The translations under genes were made by a program, and so were the position numbers. The notes under the pieces are model-generated. The model did no database searches and was not told where the DNA came from. It saw nothing but the letters and a program-made list of their open reading frames with translations. From Peptococcaceae bacterium UBA3937 (lineage in GTDB: Bacteria > Bacillota > Peptococcia > DRI-13 > DTU073): a stretch of DNA of 10,673 nucleotides. Each line of letters opens with the position of its first letter. The first letter of the stretch is position 1. This document shows positions 1 to 6,657 of this stretch, in pieces. The stretch lies in assembly GCA_002385735.1 (NCBI GenBank), contig DGEB01000003.1, positions 1 to 10,673 of the forward strand, in the 5' to 3' direction.

Positions 1-8
1 AATTCCCC

Positions 9-37
9 TTGACAGTTTCCGGAAAAGCGGCTATACT
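9..37 (+). promoter_or_regulatory. Sigma-A promoter of the T-box/ABC transporter operon
   Basis: A perfect -35 box TTGACA lies at 9-14 and a -10 box TATACT at 32-37, separated by 17 bases. Transcription would begin near 44, about 35 bases before Stem I of the T-box leader. This is the only good promoter ahead of the operon. Confidence 0.8.
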
Positions 38-77
38 TAATATTACTAAGCTTTGTAAGTTAATATTTAACAGTTAT

Positions 78-340
78 GCGGAAGAAAAGTAGGCCGGTGG
101 AATTTTTCAGGGAGTGGGCGTCGCGACTGGAAGCGCCCATAAAAGGAAGCTGGTTGAAGTTCGCTTCCAAACAACTGCCAGGGTGAATGAGAGTAGTCCT
201 GGCCGGAGACTTCCCCGTTACAAGGAAGAGGGTATCGGAGCAATCCCGTACCTTGCGCTTAAGTGGGCAGTATTGCTGCCAATTAGGGTGGTACCGCGAA
301 ACAAAGTTTTTCGTCCCTAGCCGGATGAAAAACTTTTTTT
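78..340 (+). ncRNA. T-box riboswitch leader, first (complete) unit
   Basis: This leader RNA senses the aminoacylation state of a tRNA and controls the transporter genes downstream. Landmarks appear in canonical order. The Stem I base helix pairs 80-84 (GGAAG) with 164-168 (CUUCC). AGUA-I at 88-91 lies opposite GAA at 156-158. An upper helix pairs 92-97 with 150-155, and the distal hairpin pairs 115-120 with 134-139. Stem II pairs 177-182 with 198-203 and has AGUA at 193-196. The Stem III hairpin is 210-228 with the CCGUUA box at 215-220. The T-box AGGGTGGTACCGCG is at 285-298 and a terminator follows at 303-340. The specifier lies in 159-163 (GUUCG). UUC (Phe) is favoured because it ends in C and is followed by a purine; GUU (Val) is the alternative. 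UGGU in the T-box should pair with a tRNA whose discriminator base is A. Confidence 0.9.
303..340 (+). terminator. First T-box intrinsic terminator
   Basis: GUUUUUCGUCC (306-316) pairs with GGAUGAAAAAC (323-333), extended by AAA/UUU at the base, with a six-base loop and a U-run at 334-340. The upstream arm directly follows the T-box sequence, so it competes with the antiterminator fold. Confidence 0.85.
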
Positions 341-377
341 ATTCGGTAAAAAGCCCTATTATGCGCAAAAGGTGGGC

Positions 378-476
378 GCTCCCGTACCTGTAGAGTGGGC
401 AGCGCCGGCTGTCAAGTAGGGTGGTACCGCGGAAAGCCACAGTTTTCGTCCCTAAGGATGGAAGCTGTGGCTTTTT
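378..476 (+). promoter_or_regulatory. Second T-box antiterminator/terminator module (no Stem I)
   Basis: A second T-box sequence AGGGTGGTACCGCGG lies at 418-432. It is followed by a terminator in which GCCACAG (436-442) pairs with CUGUGGC (465-471) before a U-run at 472-476. The module repeats the shape of the first: CCCGTACCT at 245-253 and 381-389, and GTGGGCAG at 263-270 and 395-402. Only the antiterminator/terminator is duplicated. The 341-380 stretch between the modules is too short to hold another Stem I. The operon therefore has to pass two tRNA-dependent terminators in series. Confidence 0.85.
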
Positions 477-511
477 CTATTAAAAAAAACAAATAAAGGG
501 AGGAGATCAAA

Positions 512-1630
512 ATGAAAACAGTTGTAAAGGAAAGACAAAGAACGGACGGAAGGAGCTACGAGAGAAAAGTTTCGGACGGCAGGTTAGGGGGGAGCGTGGG
601 AAAGCGTTGGCGGGGAGGTGCTTTTTGCCGCAAGGTCTGGGCCGTTGTGGCCATGGCGGCGCTGGCGTTTGGTTTGGCCGGGTGCTCCCGGGGTGAAGAG
701 GCCGCGGATGCCAGCGGTGAAGCGGCTAGTGAACAAGCCGTGCGGTTGGGGATTATCCAATACGTGGAACATCCTTCGCTGGATATTGCCCGGCAAGGTT
801 TTCTGGATGTCCTGGCGGAAAACGGCTATCCGGAAGGCGACCGGCTCAAAGTCACTTACCGGAATGCGCAGGCCGATATGTCCATCGCCCAGTCCATCGC
901 CCAGCAGTTCGCGGAGGATAAGCCCGATCTGATTCTCGCTATTGCCACGCCCACGGCGATGGCCATGGCCAATGCCACCAGGGAAACCCCTATTCTGATT
1001 ACGGCGGTTACGGACCCGGTGGATGCCAAACTTATTCAGAGCATGGAGAAACCGGGGACCAATGTTACCGGGACCTCCGACTATATTTCCATTGAGGAAC
1101 AGATCCGGCTGGTTCAAAGAATCGTGCCGGGGGTGCAAAAACTAGGGCTGATTTACAATAACGGTGAACAAAACTCGGTTGTGCAGGCCCAGGAAGTGAA
1201 AAACATTGCCGAAAAGCTGAAAATGCAGGTAGTTGAGGCCACTCCCAATAATTCCAGCGAAGTTTTGCAGGCGGCTCAGTCTTTGGTGGGCAAGGTTGAT
1301 GCCATTTTCGTTCCGACCGATAACACGGTGGTCTCGGGTTTGGAGGCCGTGATCAAAGTGGCCAATGAAAACAACATCCCGCTGTTTGTGGGCGAAAGCG
1401 ATTCCGTAAAAAGAGGAGCCCTGGCCACGATTGGGGTGGACTATTATGAGCTTGGCCGTAAAACGGGTGAGAAGGCCCTGCAGGTCTTGGAGGGGGTAAA
1501 TCCGGCGGCGATTCCGGTGGAAACCCAGTCCGATTATGCCATCAGTATAAACTTGAAGGCGGCGCAGGAAATGGCAGTTCAGGTACCCGACGAGATTATC
1601 CGGGCGGCCAAGGAAGTATATAACGAATAG
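512..1630 (+). CDS. ABC transporter substrate-binding lipoprotein (PF04392, TrpX-like)
   Basis: Extracytoplasmic receptor of an ABC importer. A hydrophobic stretch (about residues 42-57) ends in lipobox LAGC with Cys58, so the mature protein is a lipid-anchored receptor. The mature part starts VRLGIIQYVEHPSLD and continues through the periplasmic-binding fold typical of the PF04392 family. That family has been proposed to bind tryptophan or other aromatic amino acids. The ATG start has a strong site AGGGAGGAG at 497-505, six bases upstream. The N-region before the hydrophobic core is unusually long and basic (about 41 residues). A GTG at 596 is in frame, but its purine-rich site ends only one base away, so 512 is preferred. 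First gene of the T-box-controlled operon; the permease follows after 41 bases. Confidence 0.88.
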   Translation: MKTVVKERQRTDGRSYERKVSDGRLGGSVGKRWRGGAFCRKVWAVVAMAALAFGLAGCSRGEEAADASGEAASEQAVRLGIIQYVEHPSLDIARQGFLDVLAENGYPEGDRLKVTYRNAQADMSIAQSIAQQFAEDKPDLILAIATPTAMAMANATRETPILITAVTDPVDAKLIQSMEKPGTNVTGTSDYISIEEQIRLVQRIVPGVQKLGLIYNNGEQNSVVQAQEVKNIAEKLKMQVVEATPNNSSEVLQAAQSLVGKVDAIFVPTDNTVVSGLEAVIKVANENNIPLFVGESDSVKRGALATIGVDYYELGRKTGEKALQVLEGVNPAAIPVETQSDYAISINLKAAQEMAVQVPDEIIRAAKEVYNE

Positions 1631-1671
1631 AAAGACGAAAAAGACAGACTTCTTGATTGGGGGTATCAGCA

Positions 1672-2562
1672 ATGTTCATCAATCTCAATTTGCTTCTAGG
1701 GGCCACCGAGCTGGGGCTGATTTATGCCATTATGGCGCTTGGGGTCTATCTTACTTTCCGTACCCTCGATTTCCCTGATTTAACCGTTGACGGAAGCTTC
1801 ACGCTGGGGGCTGCTGTATCGGCGGTGCTGATTGCCGGCGGTCACAGCCCCTGGCTGGGCTTGCTTCTTGCGCCGGTGGCGGGGATATTGGCCGGCCTTG
1901 CCACGGGGGTTCTGCATACCAGGTTTAAGATTACCCCGCTACTTGCGGGGATCCTGACCATGACGGCCCTTTATTCCGTAAACTTAAGGGTGATGGGCAA
2001 GGCCAATGTGCCTCTTTTGGGCTTGCCCAGCATCTATGACACCCTGGCCAGGAGCGGGATTCCGGAAAAATACGCGGTCTTAGCTTTCGGTGTCGGTTGC
2101 GTTGTGCTACTGGTCTTCTTACTTTACTGGCTTTTTCAGACCGAATTGGGTTTGGCCTTGAGGGCGACCGGGGATAACGAAACGATGATCAAAAGCCTGG
2201 GGATCAACGGCAACAGCATGAAGCTGCTGGGGCTGGGGCTGGGCAATGGTTTAGTCGCTTTATCCGGCGCGGCCATTGCCCAGTTTCAGGGTTTTGCCGA
2301 TATGAGCATGGGGATCGGGATGATTATCGCGGGGCTGGCCTCGGTAATTATCGGCGAGGTTTTACTGGGCTCCCGCTCCCTGCTAAGGGTGCTCATCGCC
2401 GTGGTCGGCGGTTCCGTTGTTTACAGGGTAATTATCGCTATTGTCTTAAGGCTGGGTTTTCAGGCTACCGACATGAAACTGTTTACCGCGGCGCTCGTGG
2501 TGCTGGCCTTAACCGTGCCGCAATTCAGGGGCAAACAGGAATATGATTCTTTGCGGAGGTGA
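1672..2562 (+). CDS. ABC transporter permease, BPD_transp_2 family (TrpY-like)
   Basis: Membrane subunit of the importer, 296 residues from ATG 1672. That start is preferred over TTG 1657 because GGGGGT at 1659-1664 sits about eight bases upstream of it. The protein is almost entirely hydrophobic helices, beginning with LLLGATELGLIYAIMALGVY. It has the cytoplasmic loop LRATGDNETMIKSLGI expected to contact the ATPase, and a C-terminal VPQFRG. This pattern matches the PF02653 permeases that pair with PF04392 receptors. The stop codon overlaps the ribosome binding site of the ATPase gene, which indicates translational coupling. The substrate is not readable from this subunit and is inferred from the operon. 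Confidence 0.88.
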   Translation: MFINLNLLLGATELGLIYAIMALGVYLTFRTLDFPDLTVDGSFTLGAAVSAVLIAGGHSPWLGLLLAPVAGILAGLATGVLHTRFKITPLLAGILTMTALYSVNLRVMGKANVPLLGLPSIYDTLARSGIPEKYAVLAFGVGCVVLLVFLLYWLFQTELGLALRATGDNETMIKSLGINGNSMKLLGLGLGNGLVALSGAAIAQFQGFADMSMGIGMIIAGLASVIIGEVLLGSRSLLRVLIAVVGGSVVYRVIIAIVLRLGFQATDMKLFTAALVVLALTVPQFRGKQEYDSLRR

Positions 2563-2567
2563 TGGAG

Positions 2568-3371
2568 ATGGCGGAACTGGTGATCAAGGAAGTGACGAAA
2601 GCGTTTAATAAAGGCACGATTAATGAAAAAACGGCCCTGGATGATTTGAGCCTCACTTTGGAAAAAGGGGATTTTGTAACGGTGATTGGCAGTAACGGCG
2701 CCGGTAAGTCCAGCCTGCTGAATGCCATCGCCGGTCTGTGGCCGGTGGACAAGGGGAGGATCTGGCTTGCCGGGCAGGACCTGACCGGTCTTCCCGACTA
2801 TCAAAGAGCCGCCTTGATCGGCCGGGTCTTCCAGGATCCGATGTTGGGGACAGCCGCCTCGATGACGATTGAAGAAAACCTGGCCCTAGCCGCTAAAAGA
2901 GGGATGCGGCGCGGCTTGAAAAAAGCCCTGACTTATCAGCGCAGGAAGCAAATGAAGGAGGAATTAGCCAAGCTCGGGCTCGGGCTGGAAAACCGCCTGA
3001 TTACGCCGGTGGGGCTATTGTCGGGGGGACAGCGGCAGGCTTTGACCTTGTTGATGGCGATTTATCAAGAGCCGCAGCTCCTGCTTTTGGATGAGCATAC
3101 GGCGGCGCTTGACCCCAAAACCGGGGAGGTAGTGCTCAAGCTGACCAAAAATATCGTGGAAAGCCTTAAACTTACCACGATTATGGTGACGCACAATATT
3201 AAGGATGCACTGAAAATAGGCAACCGCACGATTATGATGCACGAAGGGCGGATTGTCCTGGACATTTCCGGCCCCCAAAGGGAGCAGATGACTACAGAGG
3301 ATATCTTAAGACTATTTGCCGAAACCAGCGGCAGTCAATTCAGCAATGACCGGATGCTGCTGGTGCAATAA
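2568..3371 (+). CDS. ABC transporter ATP-binding protein (TrpZ-like)
   Basis: Cytoplasmic ATPase that powers the importer, 267 residues from ATG 2568. The site GGAGG at 2555-2559 is eight bases upstream of this start; GTG 2559 and ATG 2562 lie too close to it. All nucleotide-binding motifs are intact: Walker A GSNGAGKS (41-48), Q-loop Gln89, signature LSGGQ (151-155), Walker B LLLLDE (171-176) and switch His209 in MVTH. Asp175-Glu176 is followed by HTAALDP, as in ATPases of this importer group. It overlaps nothing downstream, and no U-rich terminator follows directly. The next hairpin with a T-run is at 3511-3552. Confidence 0.92.
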   Translation: MAELVIKEVTKAFNKGTINEKTALDDLSLTLEKGDFVTVIGSNGAGKSSLLNAIAGLWPVDKGRIWLAGQDLTGLPDYQRAALIGRVFQDPMLGTAASMTIEENLALAAKRGMRRGLKKALTYQRRKQMKEELAKLGLGLENRLITPVGLLSGGQRQALTLLMAIYQEPQLLLLDEHTAALDPKTGEVVLKLTKNIVESLKLTTIMVTHNIKDALKIGNRTIMMHEGRIVLDISGPQREQMTTEDILRLFAETSGSQFSNDRMLLVQ

Positions 3372-3418
3372 ATAATATGATGCAGCCCCCAAAATTTGGT
3401 GTATAGCAAGTGTTAATG

Positions 3419-3447
3419 TTGACATTTCCTGCAAAAAGGAATAAACT
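3419..3447 (+). promoter_or_regulatory. Sigma-A promoter for the secreted protease gene
   Basis: TTGACA at 3419-3424 and TAAACT at 3442-3447 are 17 bases apart. Transcription would start near 3454, giving a leader of about 145 bases before the ATG at 3598. The same promoter with flanks recurs in diverged form at 6167-6195. Confidence 0.7.
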
Positions 3448-3510
3448 GGTTTTATCTTAATTCTTTATGAAGAAACAGCAACGAGCATAATTTAATAATA
3501 CAGTACAAAT

Positions 3511-3552
3511 GCCATGCAAGAATATTTACTTTACAAAACTGCATGGCTTTTT
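3511..3552 (+). terminator. Hairpin with T-run between promoter and protease start
   Basis: GCCATGCA (3511-3518) and TGCATGGC (3540-3547) are a perfect inverted repeat with a 21-base loop, followed by five Ts at 3548-3552. It may end the upstream transporter transcript. Because it lies downstream of the promoter at 3419-3447, it could also act as an attenuator in the protease leader. Confidence 0.6.
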
Positions 3553-3597
3553 ACATTAAAGAAAAACAAATTTATGAAAGGGAGAGTGGTATGGTCC

Positions 3598-5922
3598 ATG
3601 AAAAAGCTAATCGGTAAAATAGGAATTATTACCCAACTCATCTTCCTTGTGCTGTTGGTTACTCCTGCTTTAGCCGCCGATCCACCAGCGGAACCAGGGA
3701 TTCAGGTTTATGTTGATGATGCTTTACTTTCGTTGGATGTTGCCCCGGTGCTCCAGCAAAACAGGACATTGGTTCCCCTGCGCGGGATTTTCGAGGCGTT
3801 GGGAGCACAAGTCGAGTGGAATGGCCAGGAAAAGAGCGTTTCGGCCACCAAAGGGGACCTTGCGATATGGCTCCAGATTGGGAACACCCAGGCCAAAAAG
3901 AATGGGCAGAACGTACAGCTTGATGTGCCGGCCAGCCTGCTCAACAACCGGACGATGGTTCCCTTGCGCTTTGTAGGGGAGGCTCTGGGCGCGGAAGTAA
4001 ACTGGGATGGAGCAACGCGGACCGTGAGGATCAATTCCCAGGGACAAGGCTCCACGGTTCCTGGTGCGGAGGGAAATGATCCCGCCGGCAATACTGAGGC
4101 CCCGCTAACTCCGCAGTTTGCCTCGCAGGTGAGCTTTAAAACGGAGAATTTCGTCACTTTGTCGAATGGAGCTCGGGCCATCCGACTGAAAAACGGCGAA
4201 ACATACCCTCTCCTTAAGCTGGAGGAACAGAATCGCTTGAGAGAGATGGTCCCCCAGGAGAATTTAACGAGGGGAGATTCCCTGAAAGTACTGGATTTAT
4301 ACCGGGAAATAAAAAAGACTACTCCGAAACCCAATGTGGATCTGCGAAAGTGGCAGACGCCCATCAAGCGTCAGGCGGGACGGAATACATGCGTATCCTT
4401 TGCCTTAATCGCCGGGATGGAGGCTTTTTATCACCGCCTGGATCCGGCGAAATATGCCCAGCTTGACTTATCGGAGCAGTATCTCCACCATGTTCAAAAA
4501 ATGGCGACTCTGGAAAGGAAAGCGCCGATAAATACGGCTTTACGGGAGAATTGTCATGCGGCCTGGGGCTATAGCGATATCTACTATTCCGCCTCCTTGA
4601 TGCTAAGGCATTACGGCATTCCCACCGAGGAGAAGCTGCCCTATATCCCGGGCTATAGCTATGAAGACACCAACGAGCCTGGCGATGTACCCAGGATTAA
4701 CTGGGAGGATCCAAAAGTACTCCAATCCGACATTAATGACTTCAATCTTGATCCTGACCGCTTGCCTGTTAGCGCGATTAAAGATGCCGGTTACAGGATT
4801 ACCGCCTATATGGGCTCTACCGATCCCAATATGTTGGCGGACGTGGATTATTACAAGGCGATCCTGAATGCGGGCCATGAAGTGGTTTTTGCCATGGAAG
4901 TGTGGTCGGATGACCCCAATCCCGACAACAACATTTGGGAGCCCGGCACCAGAAAGAAGGAGGGGGGCCACGCCATGCTGATGGTGGGCTATGATGACTT
5001 GCGCCGGGTCTTTATTGTCAAGAACTCCTGGGGCCCCGATATTCCGGAAGAAAACGGTTTTACTCTGGTCAGCTATGACTATATTACCGCAGGCCATGTC
5101 AAAGAGGCTCTCTATATCACGGGTGTTTCCAACCCACCCAATCCTCAGGAGACCTCGGAACAATTCTTCCTGGGTCGCTGGAGAGTAAATTACAACGACC
5201 GGCAGGGCGGGCTCCTTGAGATTTATAAGTTGCCGGGGCTCCATTCGGCCAGTTCGTTAGAGGGACAAAACGACTATCGCATCGGAACATTTTTCGAGGC
5301 GGGTACTTATTATCGGGTCAATGGTACGGTTAACGGCAATAAACTGGAGTTCTATATTGATTTTCAAAAACCGGGCGTGAACTATGGTGAATTGCGGGGC
5401 AATAAATTTACCGCGTATCTCTTTAAGGATGATCTTAATTTCATGGCCGGTGAAATGGAAGATACCAACCATGAGAAATTCGGTTTTTATGCCACCAGGG
5501 GTAACTACCTTGAATATAGTACTCCCGCCCTTGACGAATTAACTTATGCTACTTTTGTAGGCTCATGGAAGATCGATTATGGTGACGGTGAGGGTGATCT
5601 GCAGATTAAAGCTCCTGTTTCCGGTACGGGGAATTTCACCGGCACCTATACGGACAGCAGCGGTCATACCAGTGCCGTCACCGGCAAGGTGCAGGATAAT
5701 CGCCGCGGCGTGAGCTTTTCCATTACCACGGCCGCCGGAGGAACACAAACATTCACCGGAAATTTGCATACGTGGAAAAAGGGGATAATCTCCGGTTATA
5801 CTACGCTCAATAACCGCAAATATGGTTTTGTGGCAACCCGGTATACCCCTAAGGTGGATCTTGGGGACATTATCACGCCCGGCAAATTTCAGGCTGGGGG
5901 CAGTAAACTGTCCTTACACTGA
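3598..5922 (+). CDS. Secreted papain-like cysteine protease with copper-amine-oxidase-N repeats
   Basis: Exported protein of 774 residues. The signal peptide is residues 1-27 (MKKLIGKIG..., ending TPALAA). Residues about 34-144 hold two copies of the copper amine oxidase N-terminal motif, seen as NRTLVPLRGIFEALGA and NRTMVPLRFVGEALGA. A linker leads to a papain-family (C1) peptidase: oxyanion Gln259 and nucleophile Cys265 in RQAGRNTC (spaced six apart as in papain), His458 in GGHAMLMVGY, and Asn476 in VKNSWG. The catalytic set is intact, although the residue after Cys is Val rather than the usual Trp. The C-terminal part (about 522-774) holds two related beta-rich units, each opening FxGxWxxxY and closing GFxATR. 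ATG 3598 is chosen because it opens the signal peptide; its purine site AGGGAG (3579-3584) is 13 bases away, which is long. No SLH domain or sorting signal is visible, so it is probably released or held by the CuAO-type repeats. Substrate unknown. Confidence 0.85.
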   Translation: MKKLIGKIGIITQLIFLVLLVTPALAADPPAEPGIQVYVDDALLSLDVAPVLQQNRTLVPLRGIFEALGAQVEWNGQEKSVSATKGDLAIWLQIGNTQAKKNGQNVQLDVPASLLNNRTMVPLRFVGEALGAEVNWDGATRTVRINSQGQGSTVPGAEGNDPAGNTEAPLTPQFASQVSFKTENFVTLSNGARAIRLKNGETYPLLKLEEQNRLREMVPQENLTRGDSLKVLDLYREIKKTTPKPNVDLRKWQTPIKRQAGRNTCVSFALIAGMEAFYHRLDPAKYAQLDLSEQYLHHVQKMATLERKAPINTALRENCHAAWGYSDIYYSASLMLRHYGIPTEEKLPYIPGYSYEDTNEPGDVPRINWEDPKVLQSDINDFNLDPDRLPVSAIKDAGYRITAYMGSTDPNMLADVDYYKAILNAGHEVVFAMEVWSDDPNPDNNIWEPGTRKKEGGHAMLMVGYDDLRRVFIVKNSWGPDIPEENGFTLVSYDYITAGHVKEALYITGVSNPPNPQETSEQFFLGRWRVNYNDRQGGLLEIYKLPGLHSASSLEGQNDYRIGTFFEAGTYYRVNGTVNGNKLEFYIDFQKPGVNYGELRGNKFTAYLFKDDLNFMAGEMEDTNHEKFGFYATRGNYLEYSTPALDELTYATFVGSWKIDYGDGEGDLQIKAPVSGTGNFTGTYTDSSGHTSAVTGKVQDNRRGVSFSITTAAGGTQTFTGNLHTWKKGIISGYTTLNNRKYGFVATRYTPKVDLGDIITPGKFQAGGSKLSLH

Positions 5923-5960
5923 CCTGGCAGGACAATTCTTCGGATGGACCCCAAACATGA

Positions 5961-5999
5961 AAACACCTCGTTCCTCATTCTCTGAGGAGCGAGGTGTTT
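5961..5999 (+). terminator. Strong intrinsic terminator of the protease gene
   Basis: AAACACCTCGTTCCTCA (5961-5977) pairs along 17 positions with TGAGGAGCGAGGTGTTT (5983-5999), with one G-U pair and a five-base loop. ATTTTAT follows on the + strand. The 5' arm begins with AAA, so weak activity on the other strand is possible. Confidence 0.85.
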
Positions 6000-6062
6000 A
6001 TTTTATGCATGGTATTCACCCGACAAATATTCACTCGCAAATGAATAGACGTTCATTATAGA

Positions 6063-6110
6063 CCGCCAAGTGAATTTAGATAACTATTCATATATGGATG
6101 AATAGGGCGG
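6063..6110. repeat. Nested inverted repeat in the intergenic region
   Basis: Outer arms CCGCC (6063-6067) and GGCGG (6106-6110) enclose an inner perfect pair CTATTCAT (6084-6091) and ATGAATAG (6098-6105) with a six-base loop. ATGAATAG also occurs at 6041-6048. There is no T-run, so it is not a standard terminator; its role is unknown. Confidence 0.5.
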
Positions 6111-6166
6111 AATTTAATTTTTCAATATAAGATAAGTTAACAATTGCGCGAAATAATTTGGTAATA

Positions 6167-6195
6167 TTGACATCACTATGGAAAAGCAATAAACT
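6167..6195 (+). promoter_or_regulatory. Diverged second copy of the protease-type promoter
   Basis: TTGACA at 6167-6172 and TAAACT at 6190-6195 have a 17-base spacer, exactly as at 3419-3447. The similarity runs ungapped over 6159-6230 against 3411-3482, about 50 of 72 positions by hand count. No intact gene lies downstream, so it is probably the orphaned promoter of a lost paralogous surface-protein gene. Confidence 0.6.
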
Positions 6196-6212
6196 GATAT
6201 CGTCTCAGTTAA

Positions 6213-6359
6213 TTACGAAATAACATCAACTGTAAAACCAAGGGCCGTCGCATTGCCCATCACTTCAACAGTACTGCCTTCCCCAAAAGCATAGGTAGCA
6301 TATGCGTAGTAACCGGAAGCCCTGGCTTCACCCCGGACAACGCACTTTCCTCCGTTCAT
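6213..6359 (-). pseudogene. Fragment of a repeat-type surface protein, reverse orientation
   Basis: Reading the minus strand from 6359 gives 48 residues beginning MNGGKCVVRGEARASGYYAY. It continues with EGSTVEVMGNATALGF before a TAA at 6215-6213. The TVEV-GNATA-G pattern resembles the beta-repeat units of bacterial surface proteins. No signal peptide, ribosome binding site or longer frame is present (a TAA lies about ten codons upstream), so it is a remnant. Its last codons overlap the diverged promoter repeat. It may be a segment inverted relative to the SLH remnant beside it. Confidence 0.45.
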
Positions 6360-6371
6360 CGCAAGGACCGG

Positions 6372-6539
6372 TTTATGGATAAAGAATTAATCTCGCCTTA
6401 TGCGGTGAATAGTGTTGCTGCTCTGGTTAAGGAAGGGTTAATTGTCGGCAGCGGCGATCAACTCAATCCGCTGGGCAACACTACCAGGGCAGAAGCAGCC
6501 GCCTTTTTGCACAAGATATATGATAAGTACGCAAAGTAG
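6372..6539 (+). pseudogene. C-terminal S-layer homology (SLH) domain remnant
   Basis: The plus-strand frame ending at TAG 6537-6539 encodes RFMDKELISPYAVNSVAALV followed by KEGLIVGSGDQLNPLGNTTR and AEAAAFLHKIYDKYAK. This is the second half of an SLH domain, with the diagnostic TRAEAA motif, which anchors proteins to secondary cell-wall polymer. Only about one domain's end survives. Nothing upstream in this frame is recognisable and no start signal precedes it. It is the tail of a former surface protein whose body is lost. Confidence 0.75.
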
Positions 6540-6657
6540 ACTTCGCCGAATTAACCAGGGTGGTAGTTGCCTCCGGGCGTCATTACCGTTACAATGTAGT
6601 TGTTACCGTGATTATGAAAGGTAATGTGAAGTGTATCAAAAAGAGAGGCTACCGTTA
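6540..6657. other. Gap before rnhC with no firm gene
   Basis: Both strands have protein-like short frames. On plus, 6527-6657 reads DFAELTRVVVASGRHYRYNV and on to a TAA touching the rnhC ATG. On minus, a frame ending at 6551 reads HNHGNNYIVTVMTPGGNYHP. Neither has a start signal or a family match I can name. They are probably more surface-gene debris. No clear promoter for rnhC is visible here. Confidence 0.3.

Noticed and set aside
584..1138. Long open frame on the minus strand within the lipoprotein gene
   Set aside because: It lies opposite a well-supported coding region with family similarity and has no ribosome site or family features of its own.
3384..3397. CCCCCAAAATTTGG just after the ATPase gene as a terminator
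   Set aside because: The self-complementary part (CCAAA/TTTGG) has no room for a loop and no T-run follows.
3708..4367. 219-codon minus-strand frame opposite the protease gene
   Set aside because: A shadow of the GC-rich third positions of the CuAO-N region; no start signal or domain.
6557..6565. AGGGTGGTA, the first nine bases of a T-box motif, ahead of rnhC
   Set aside because: The rest of the motif (CCGCG) is absent, with no Stem I, no terminator and no leader landmarks; a chance match inside degraded coding-like DNA.
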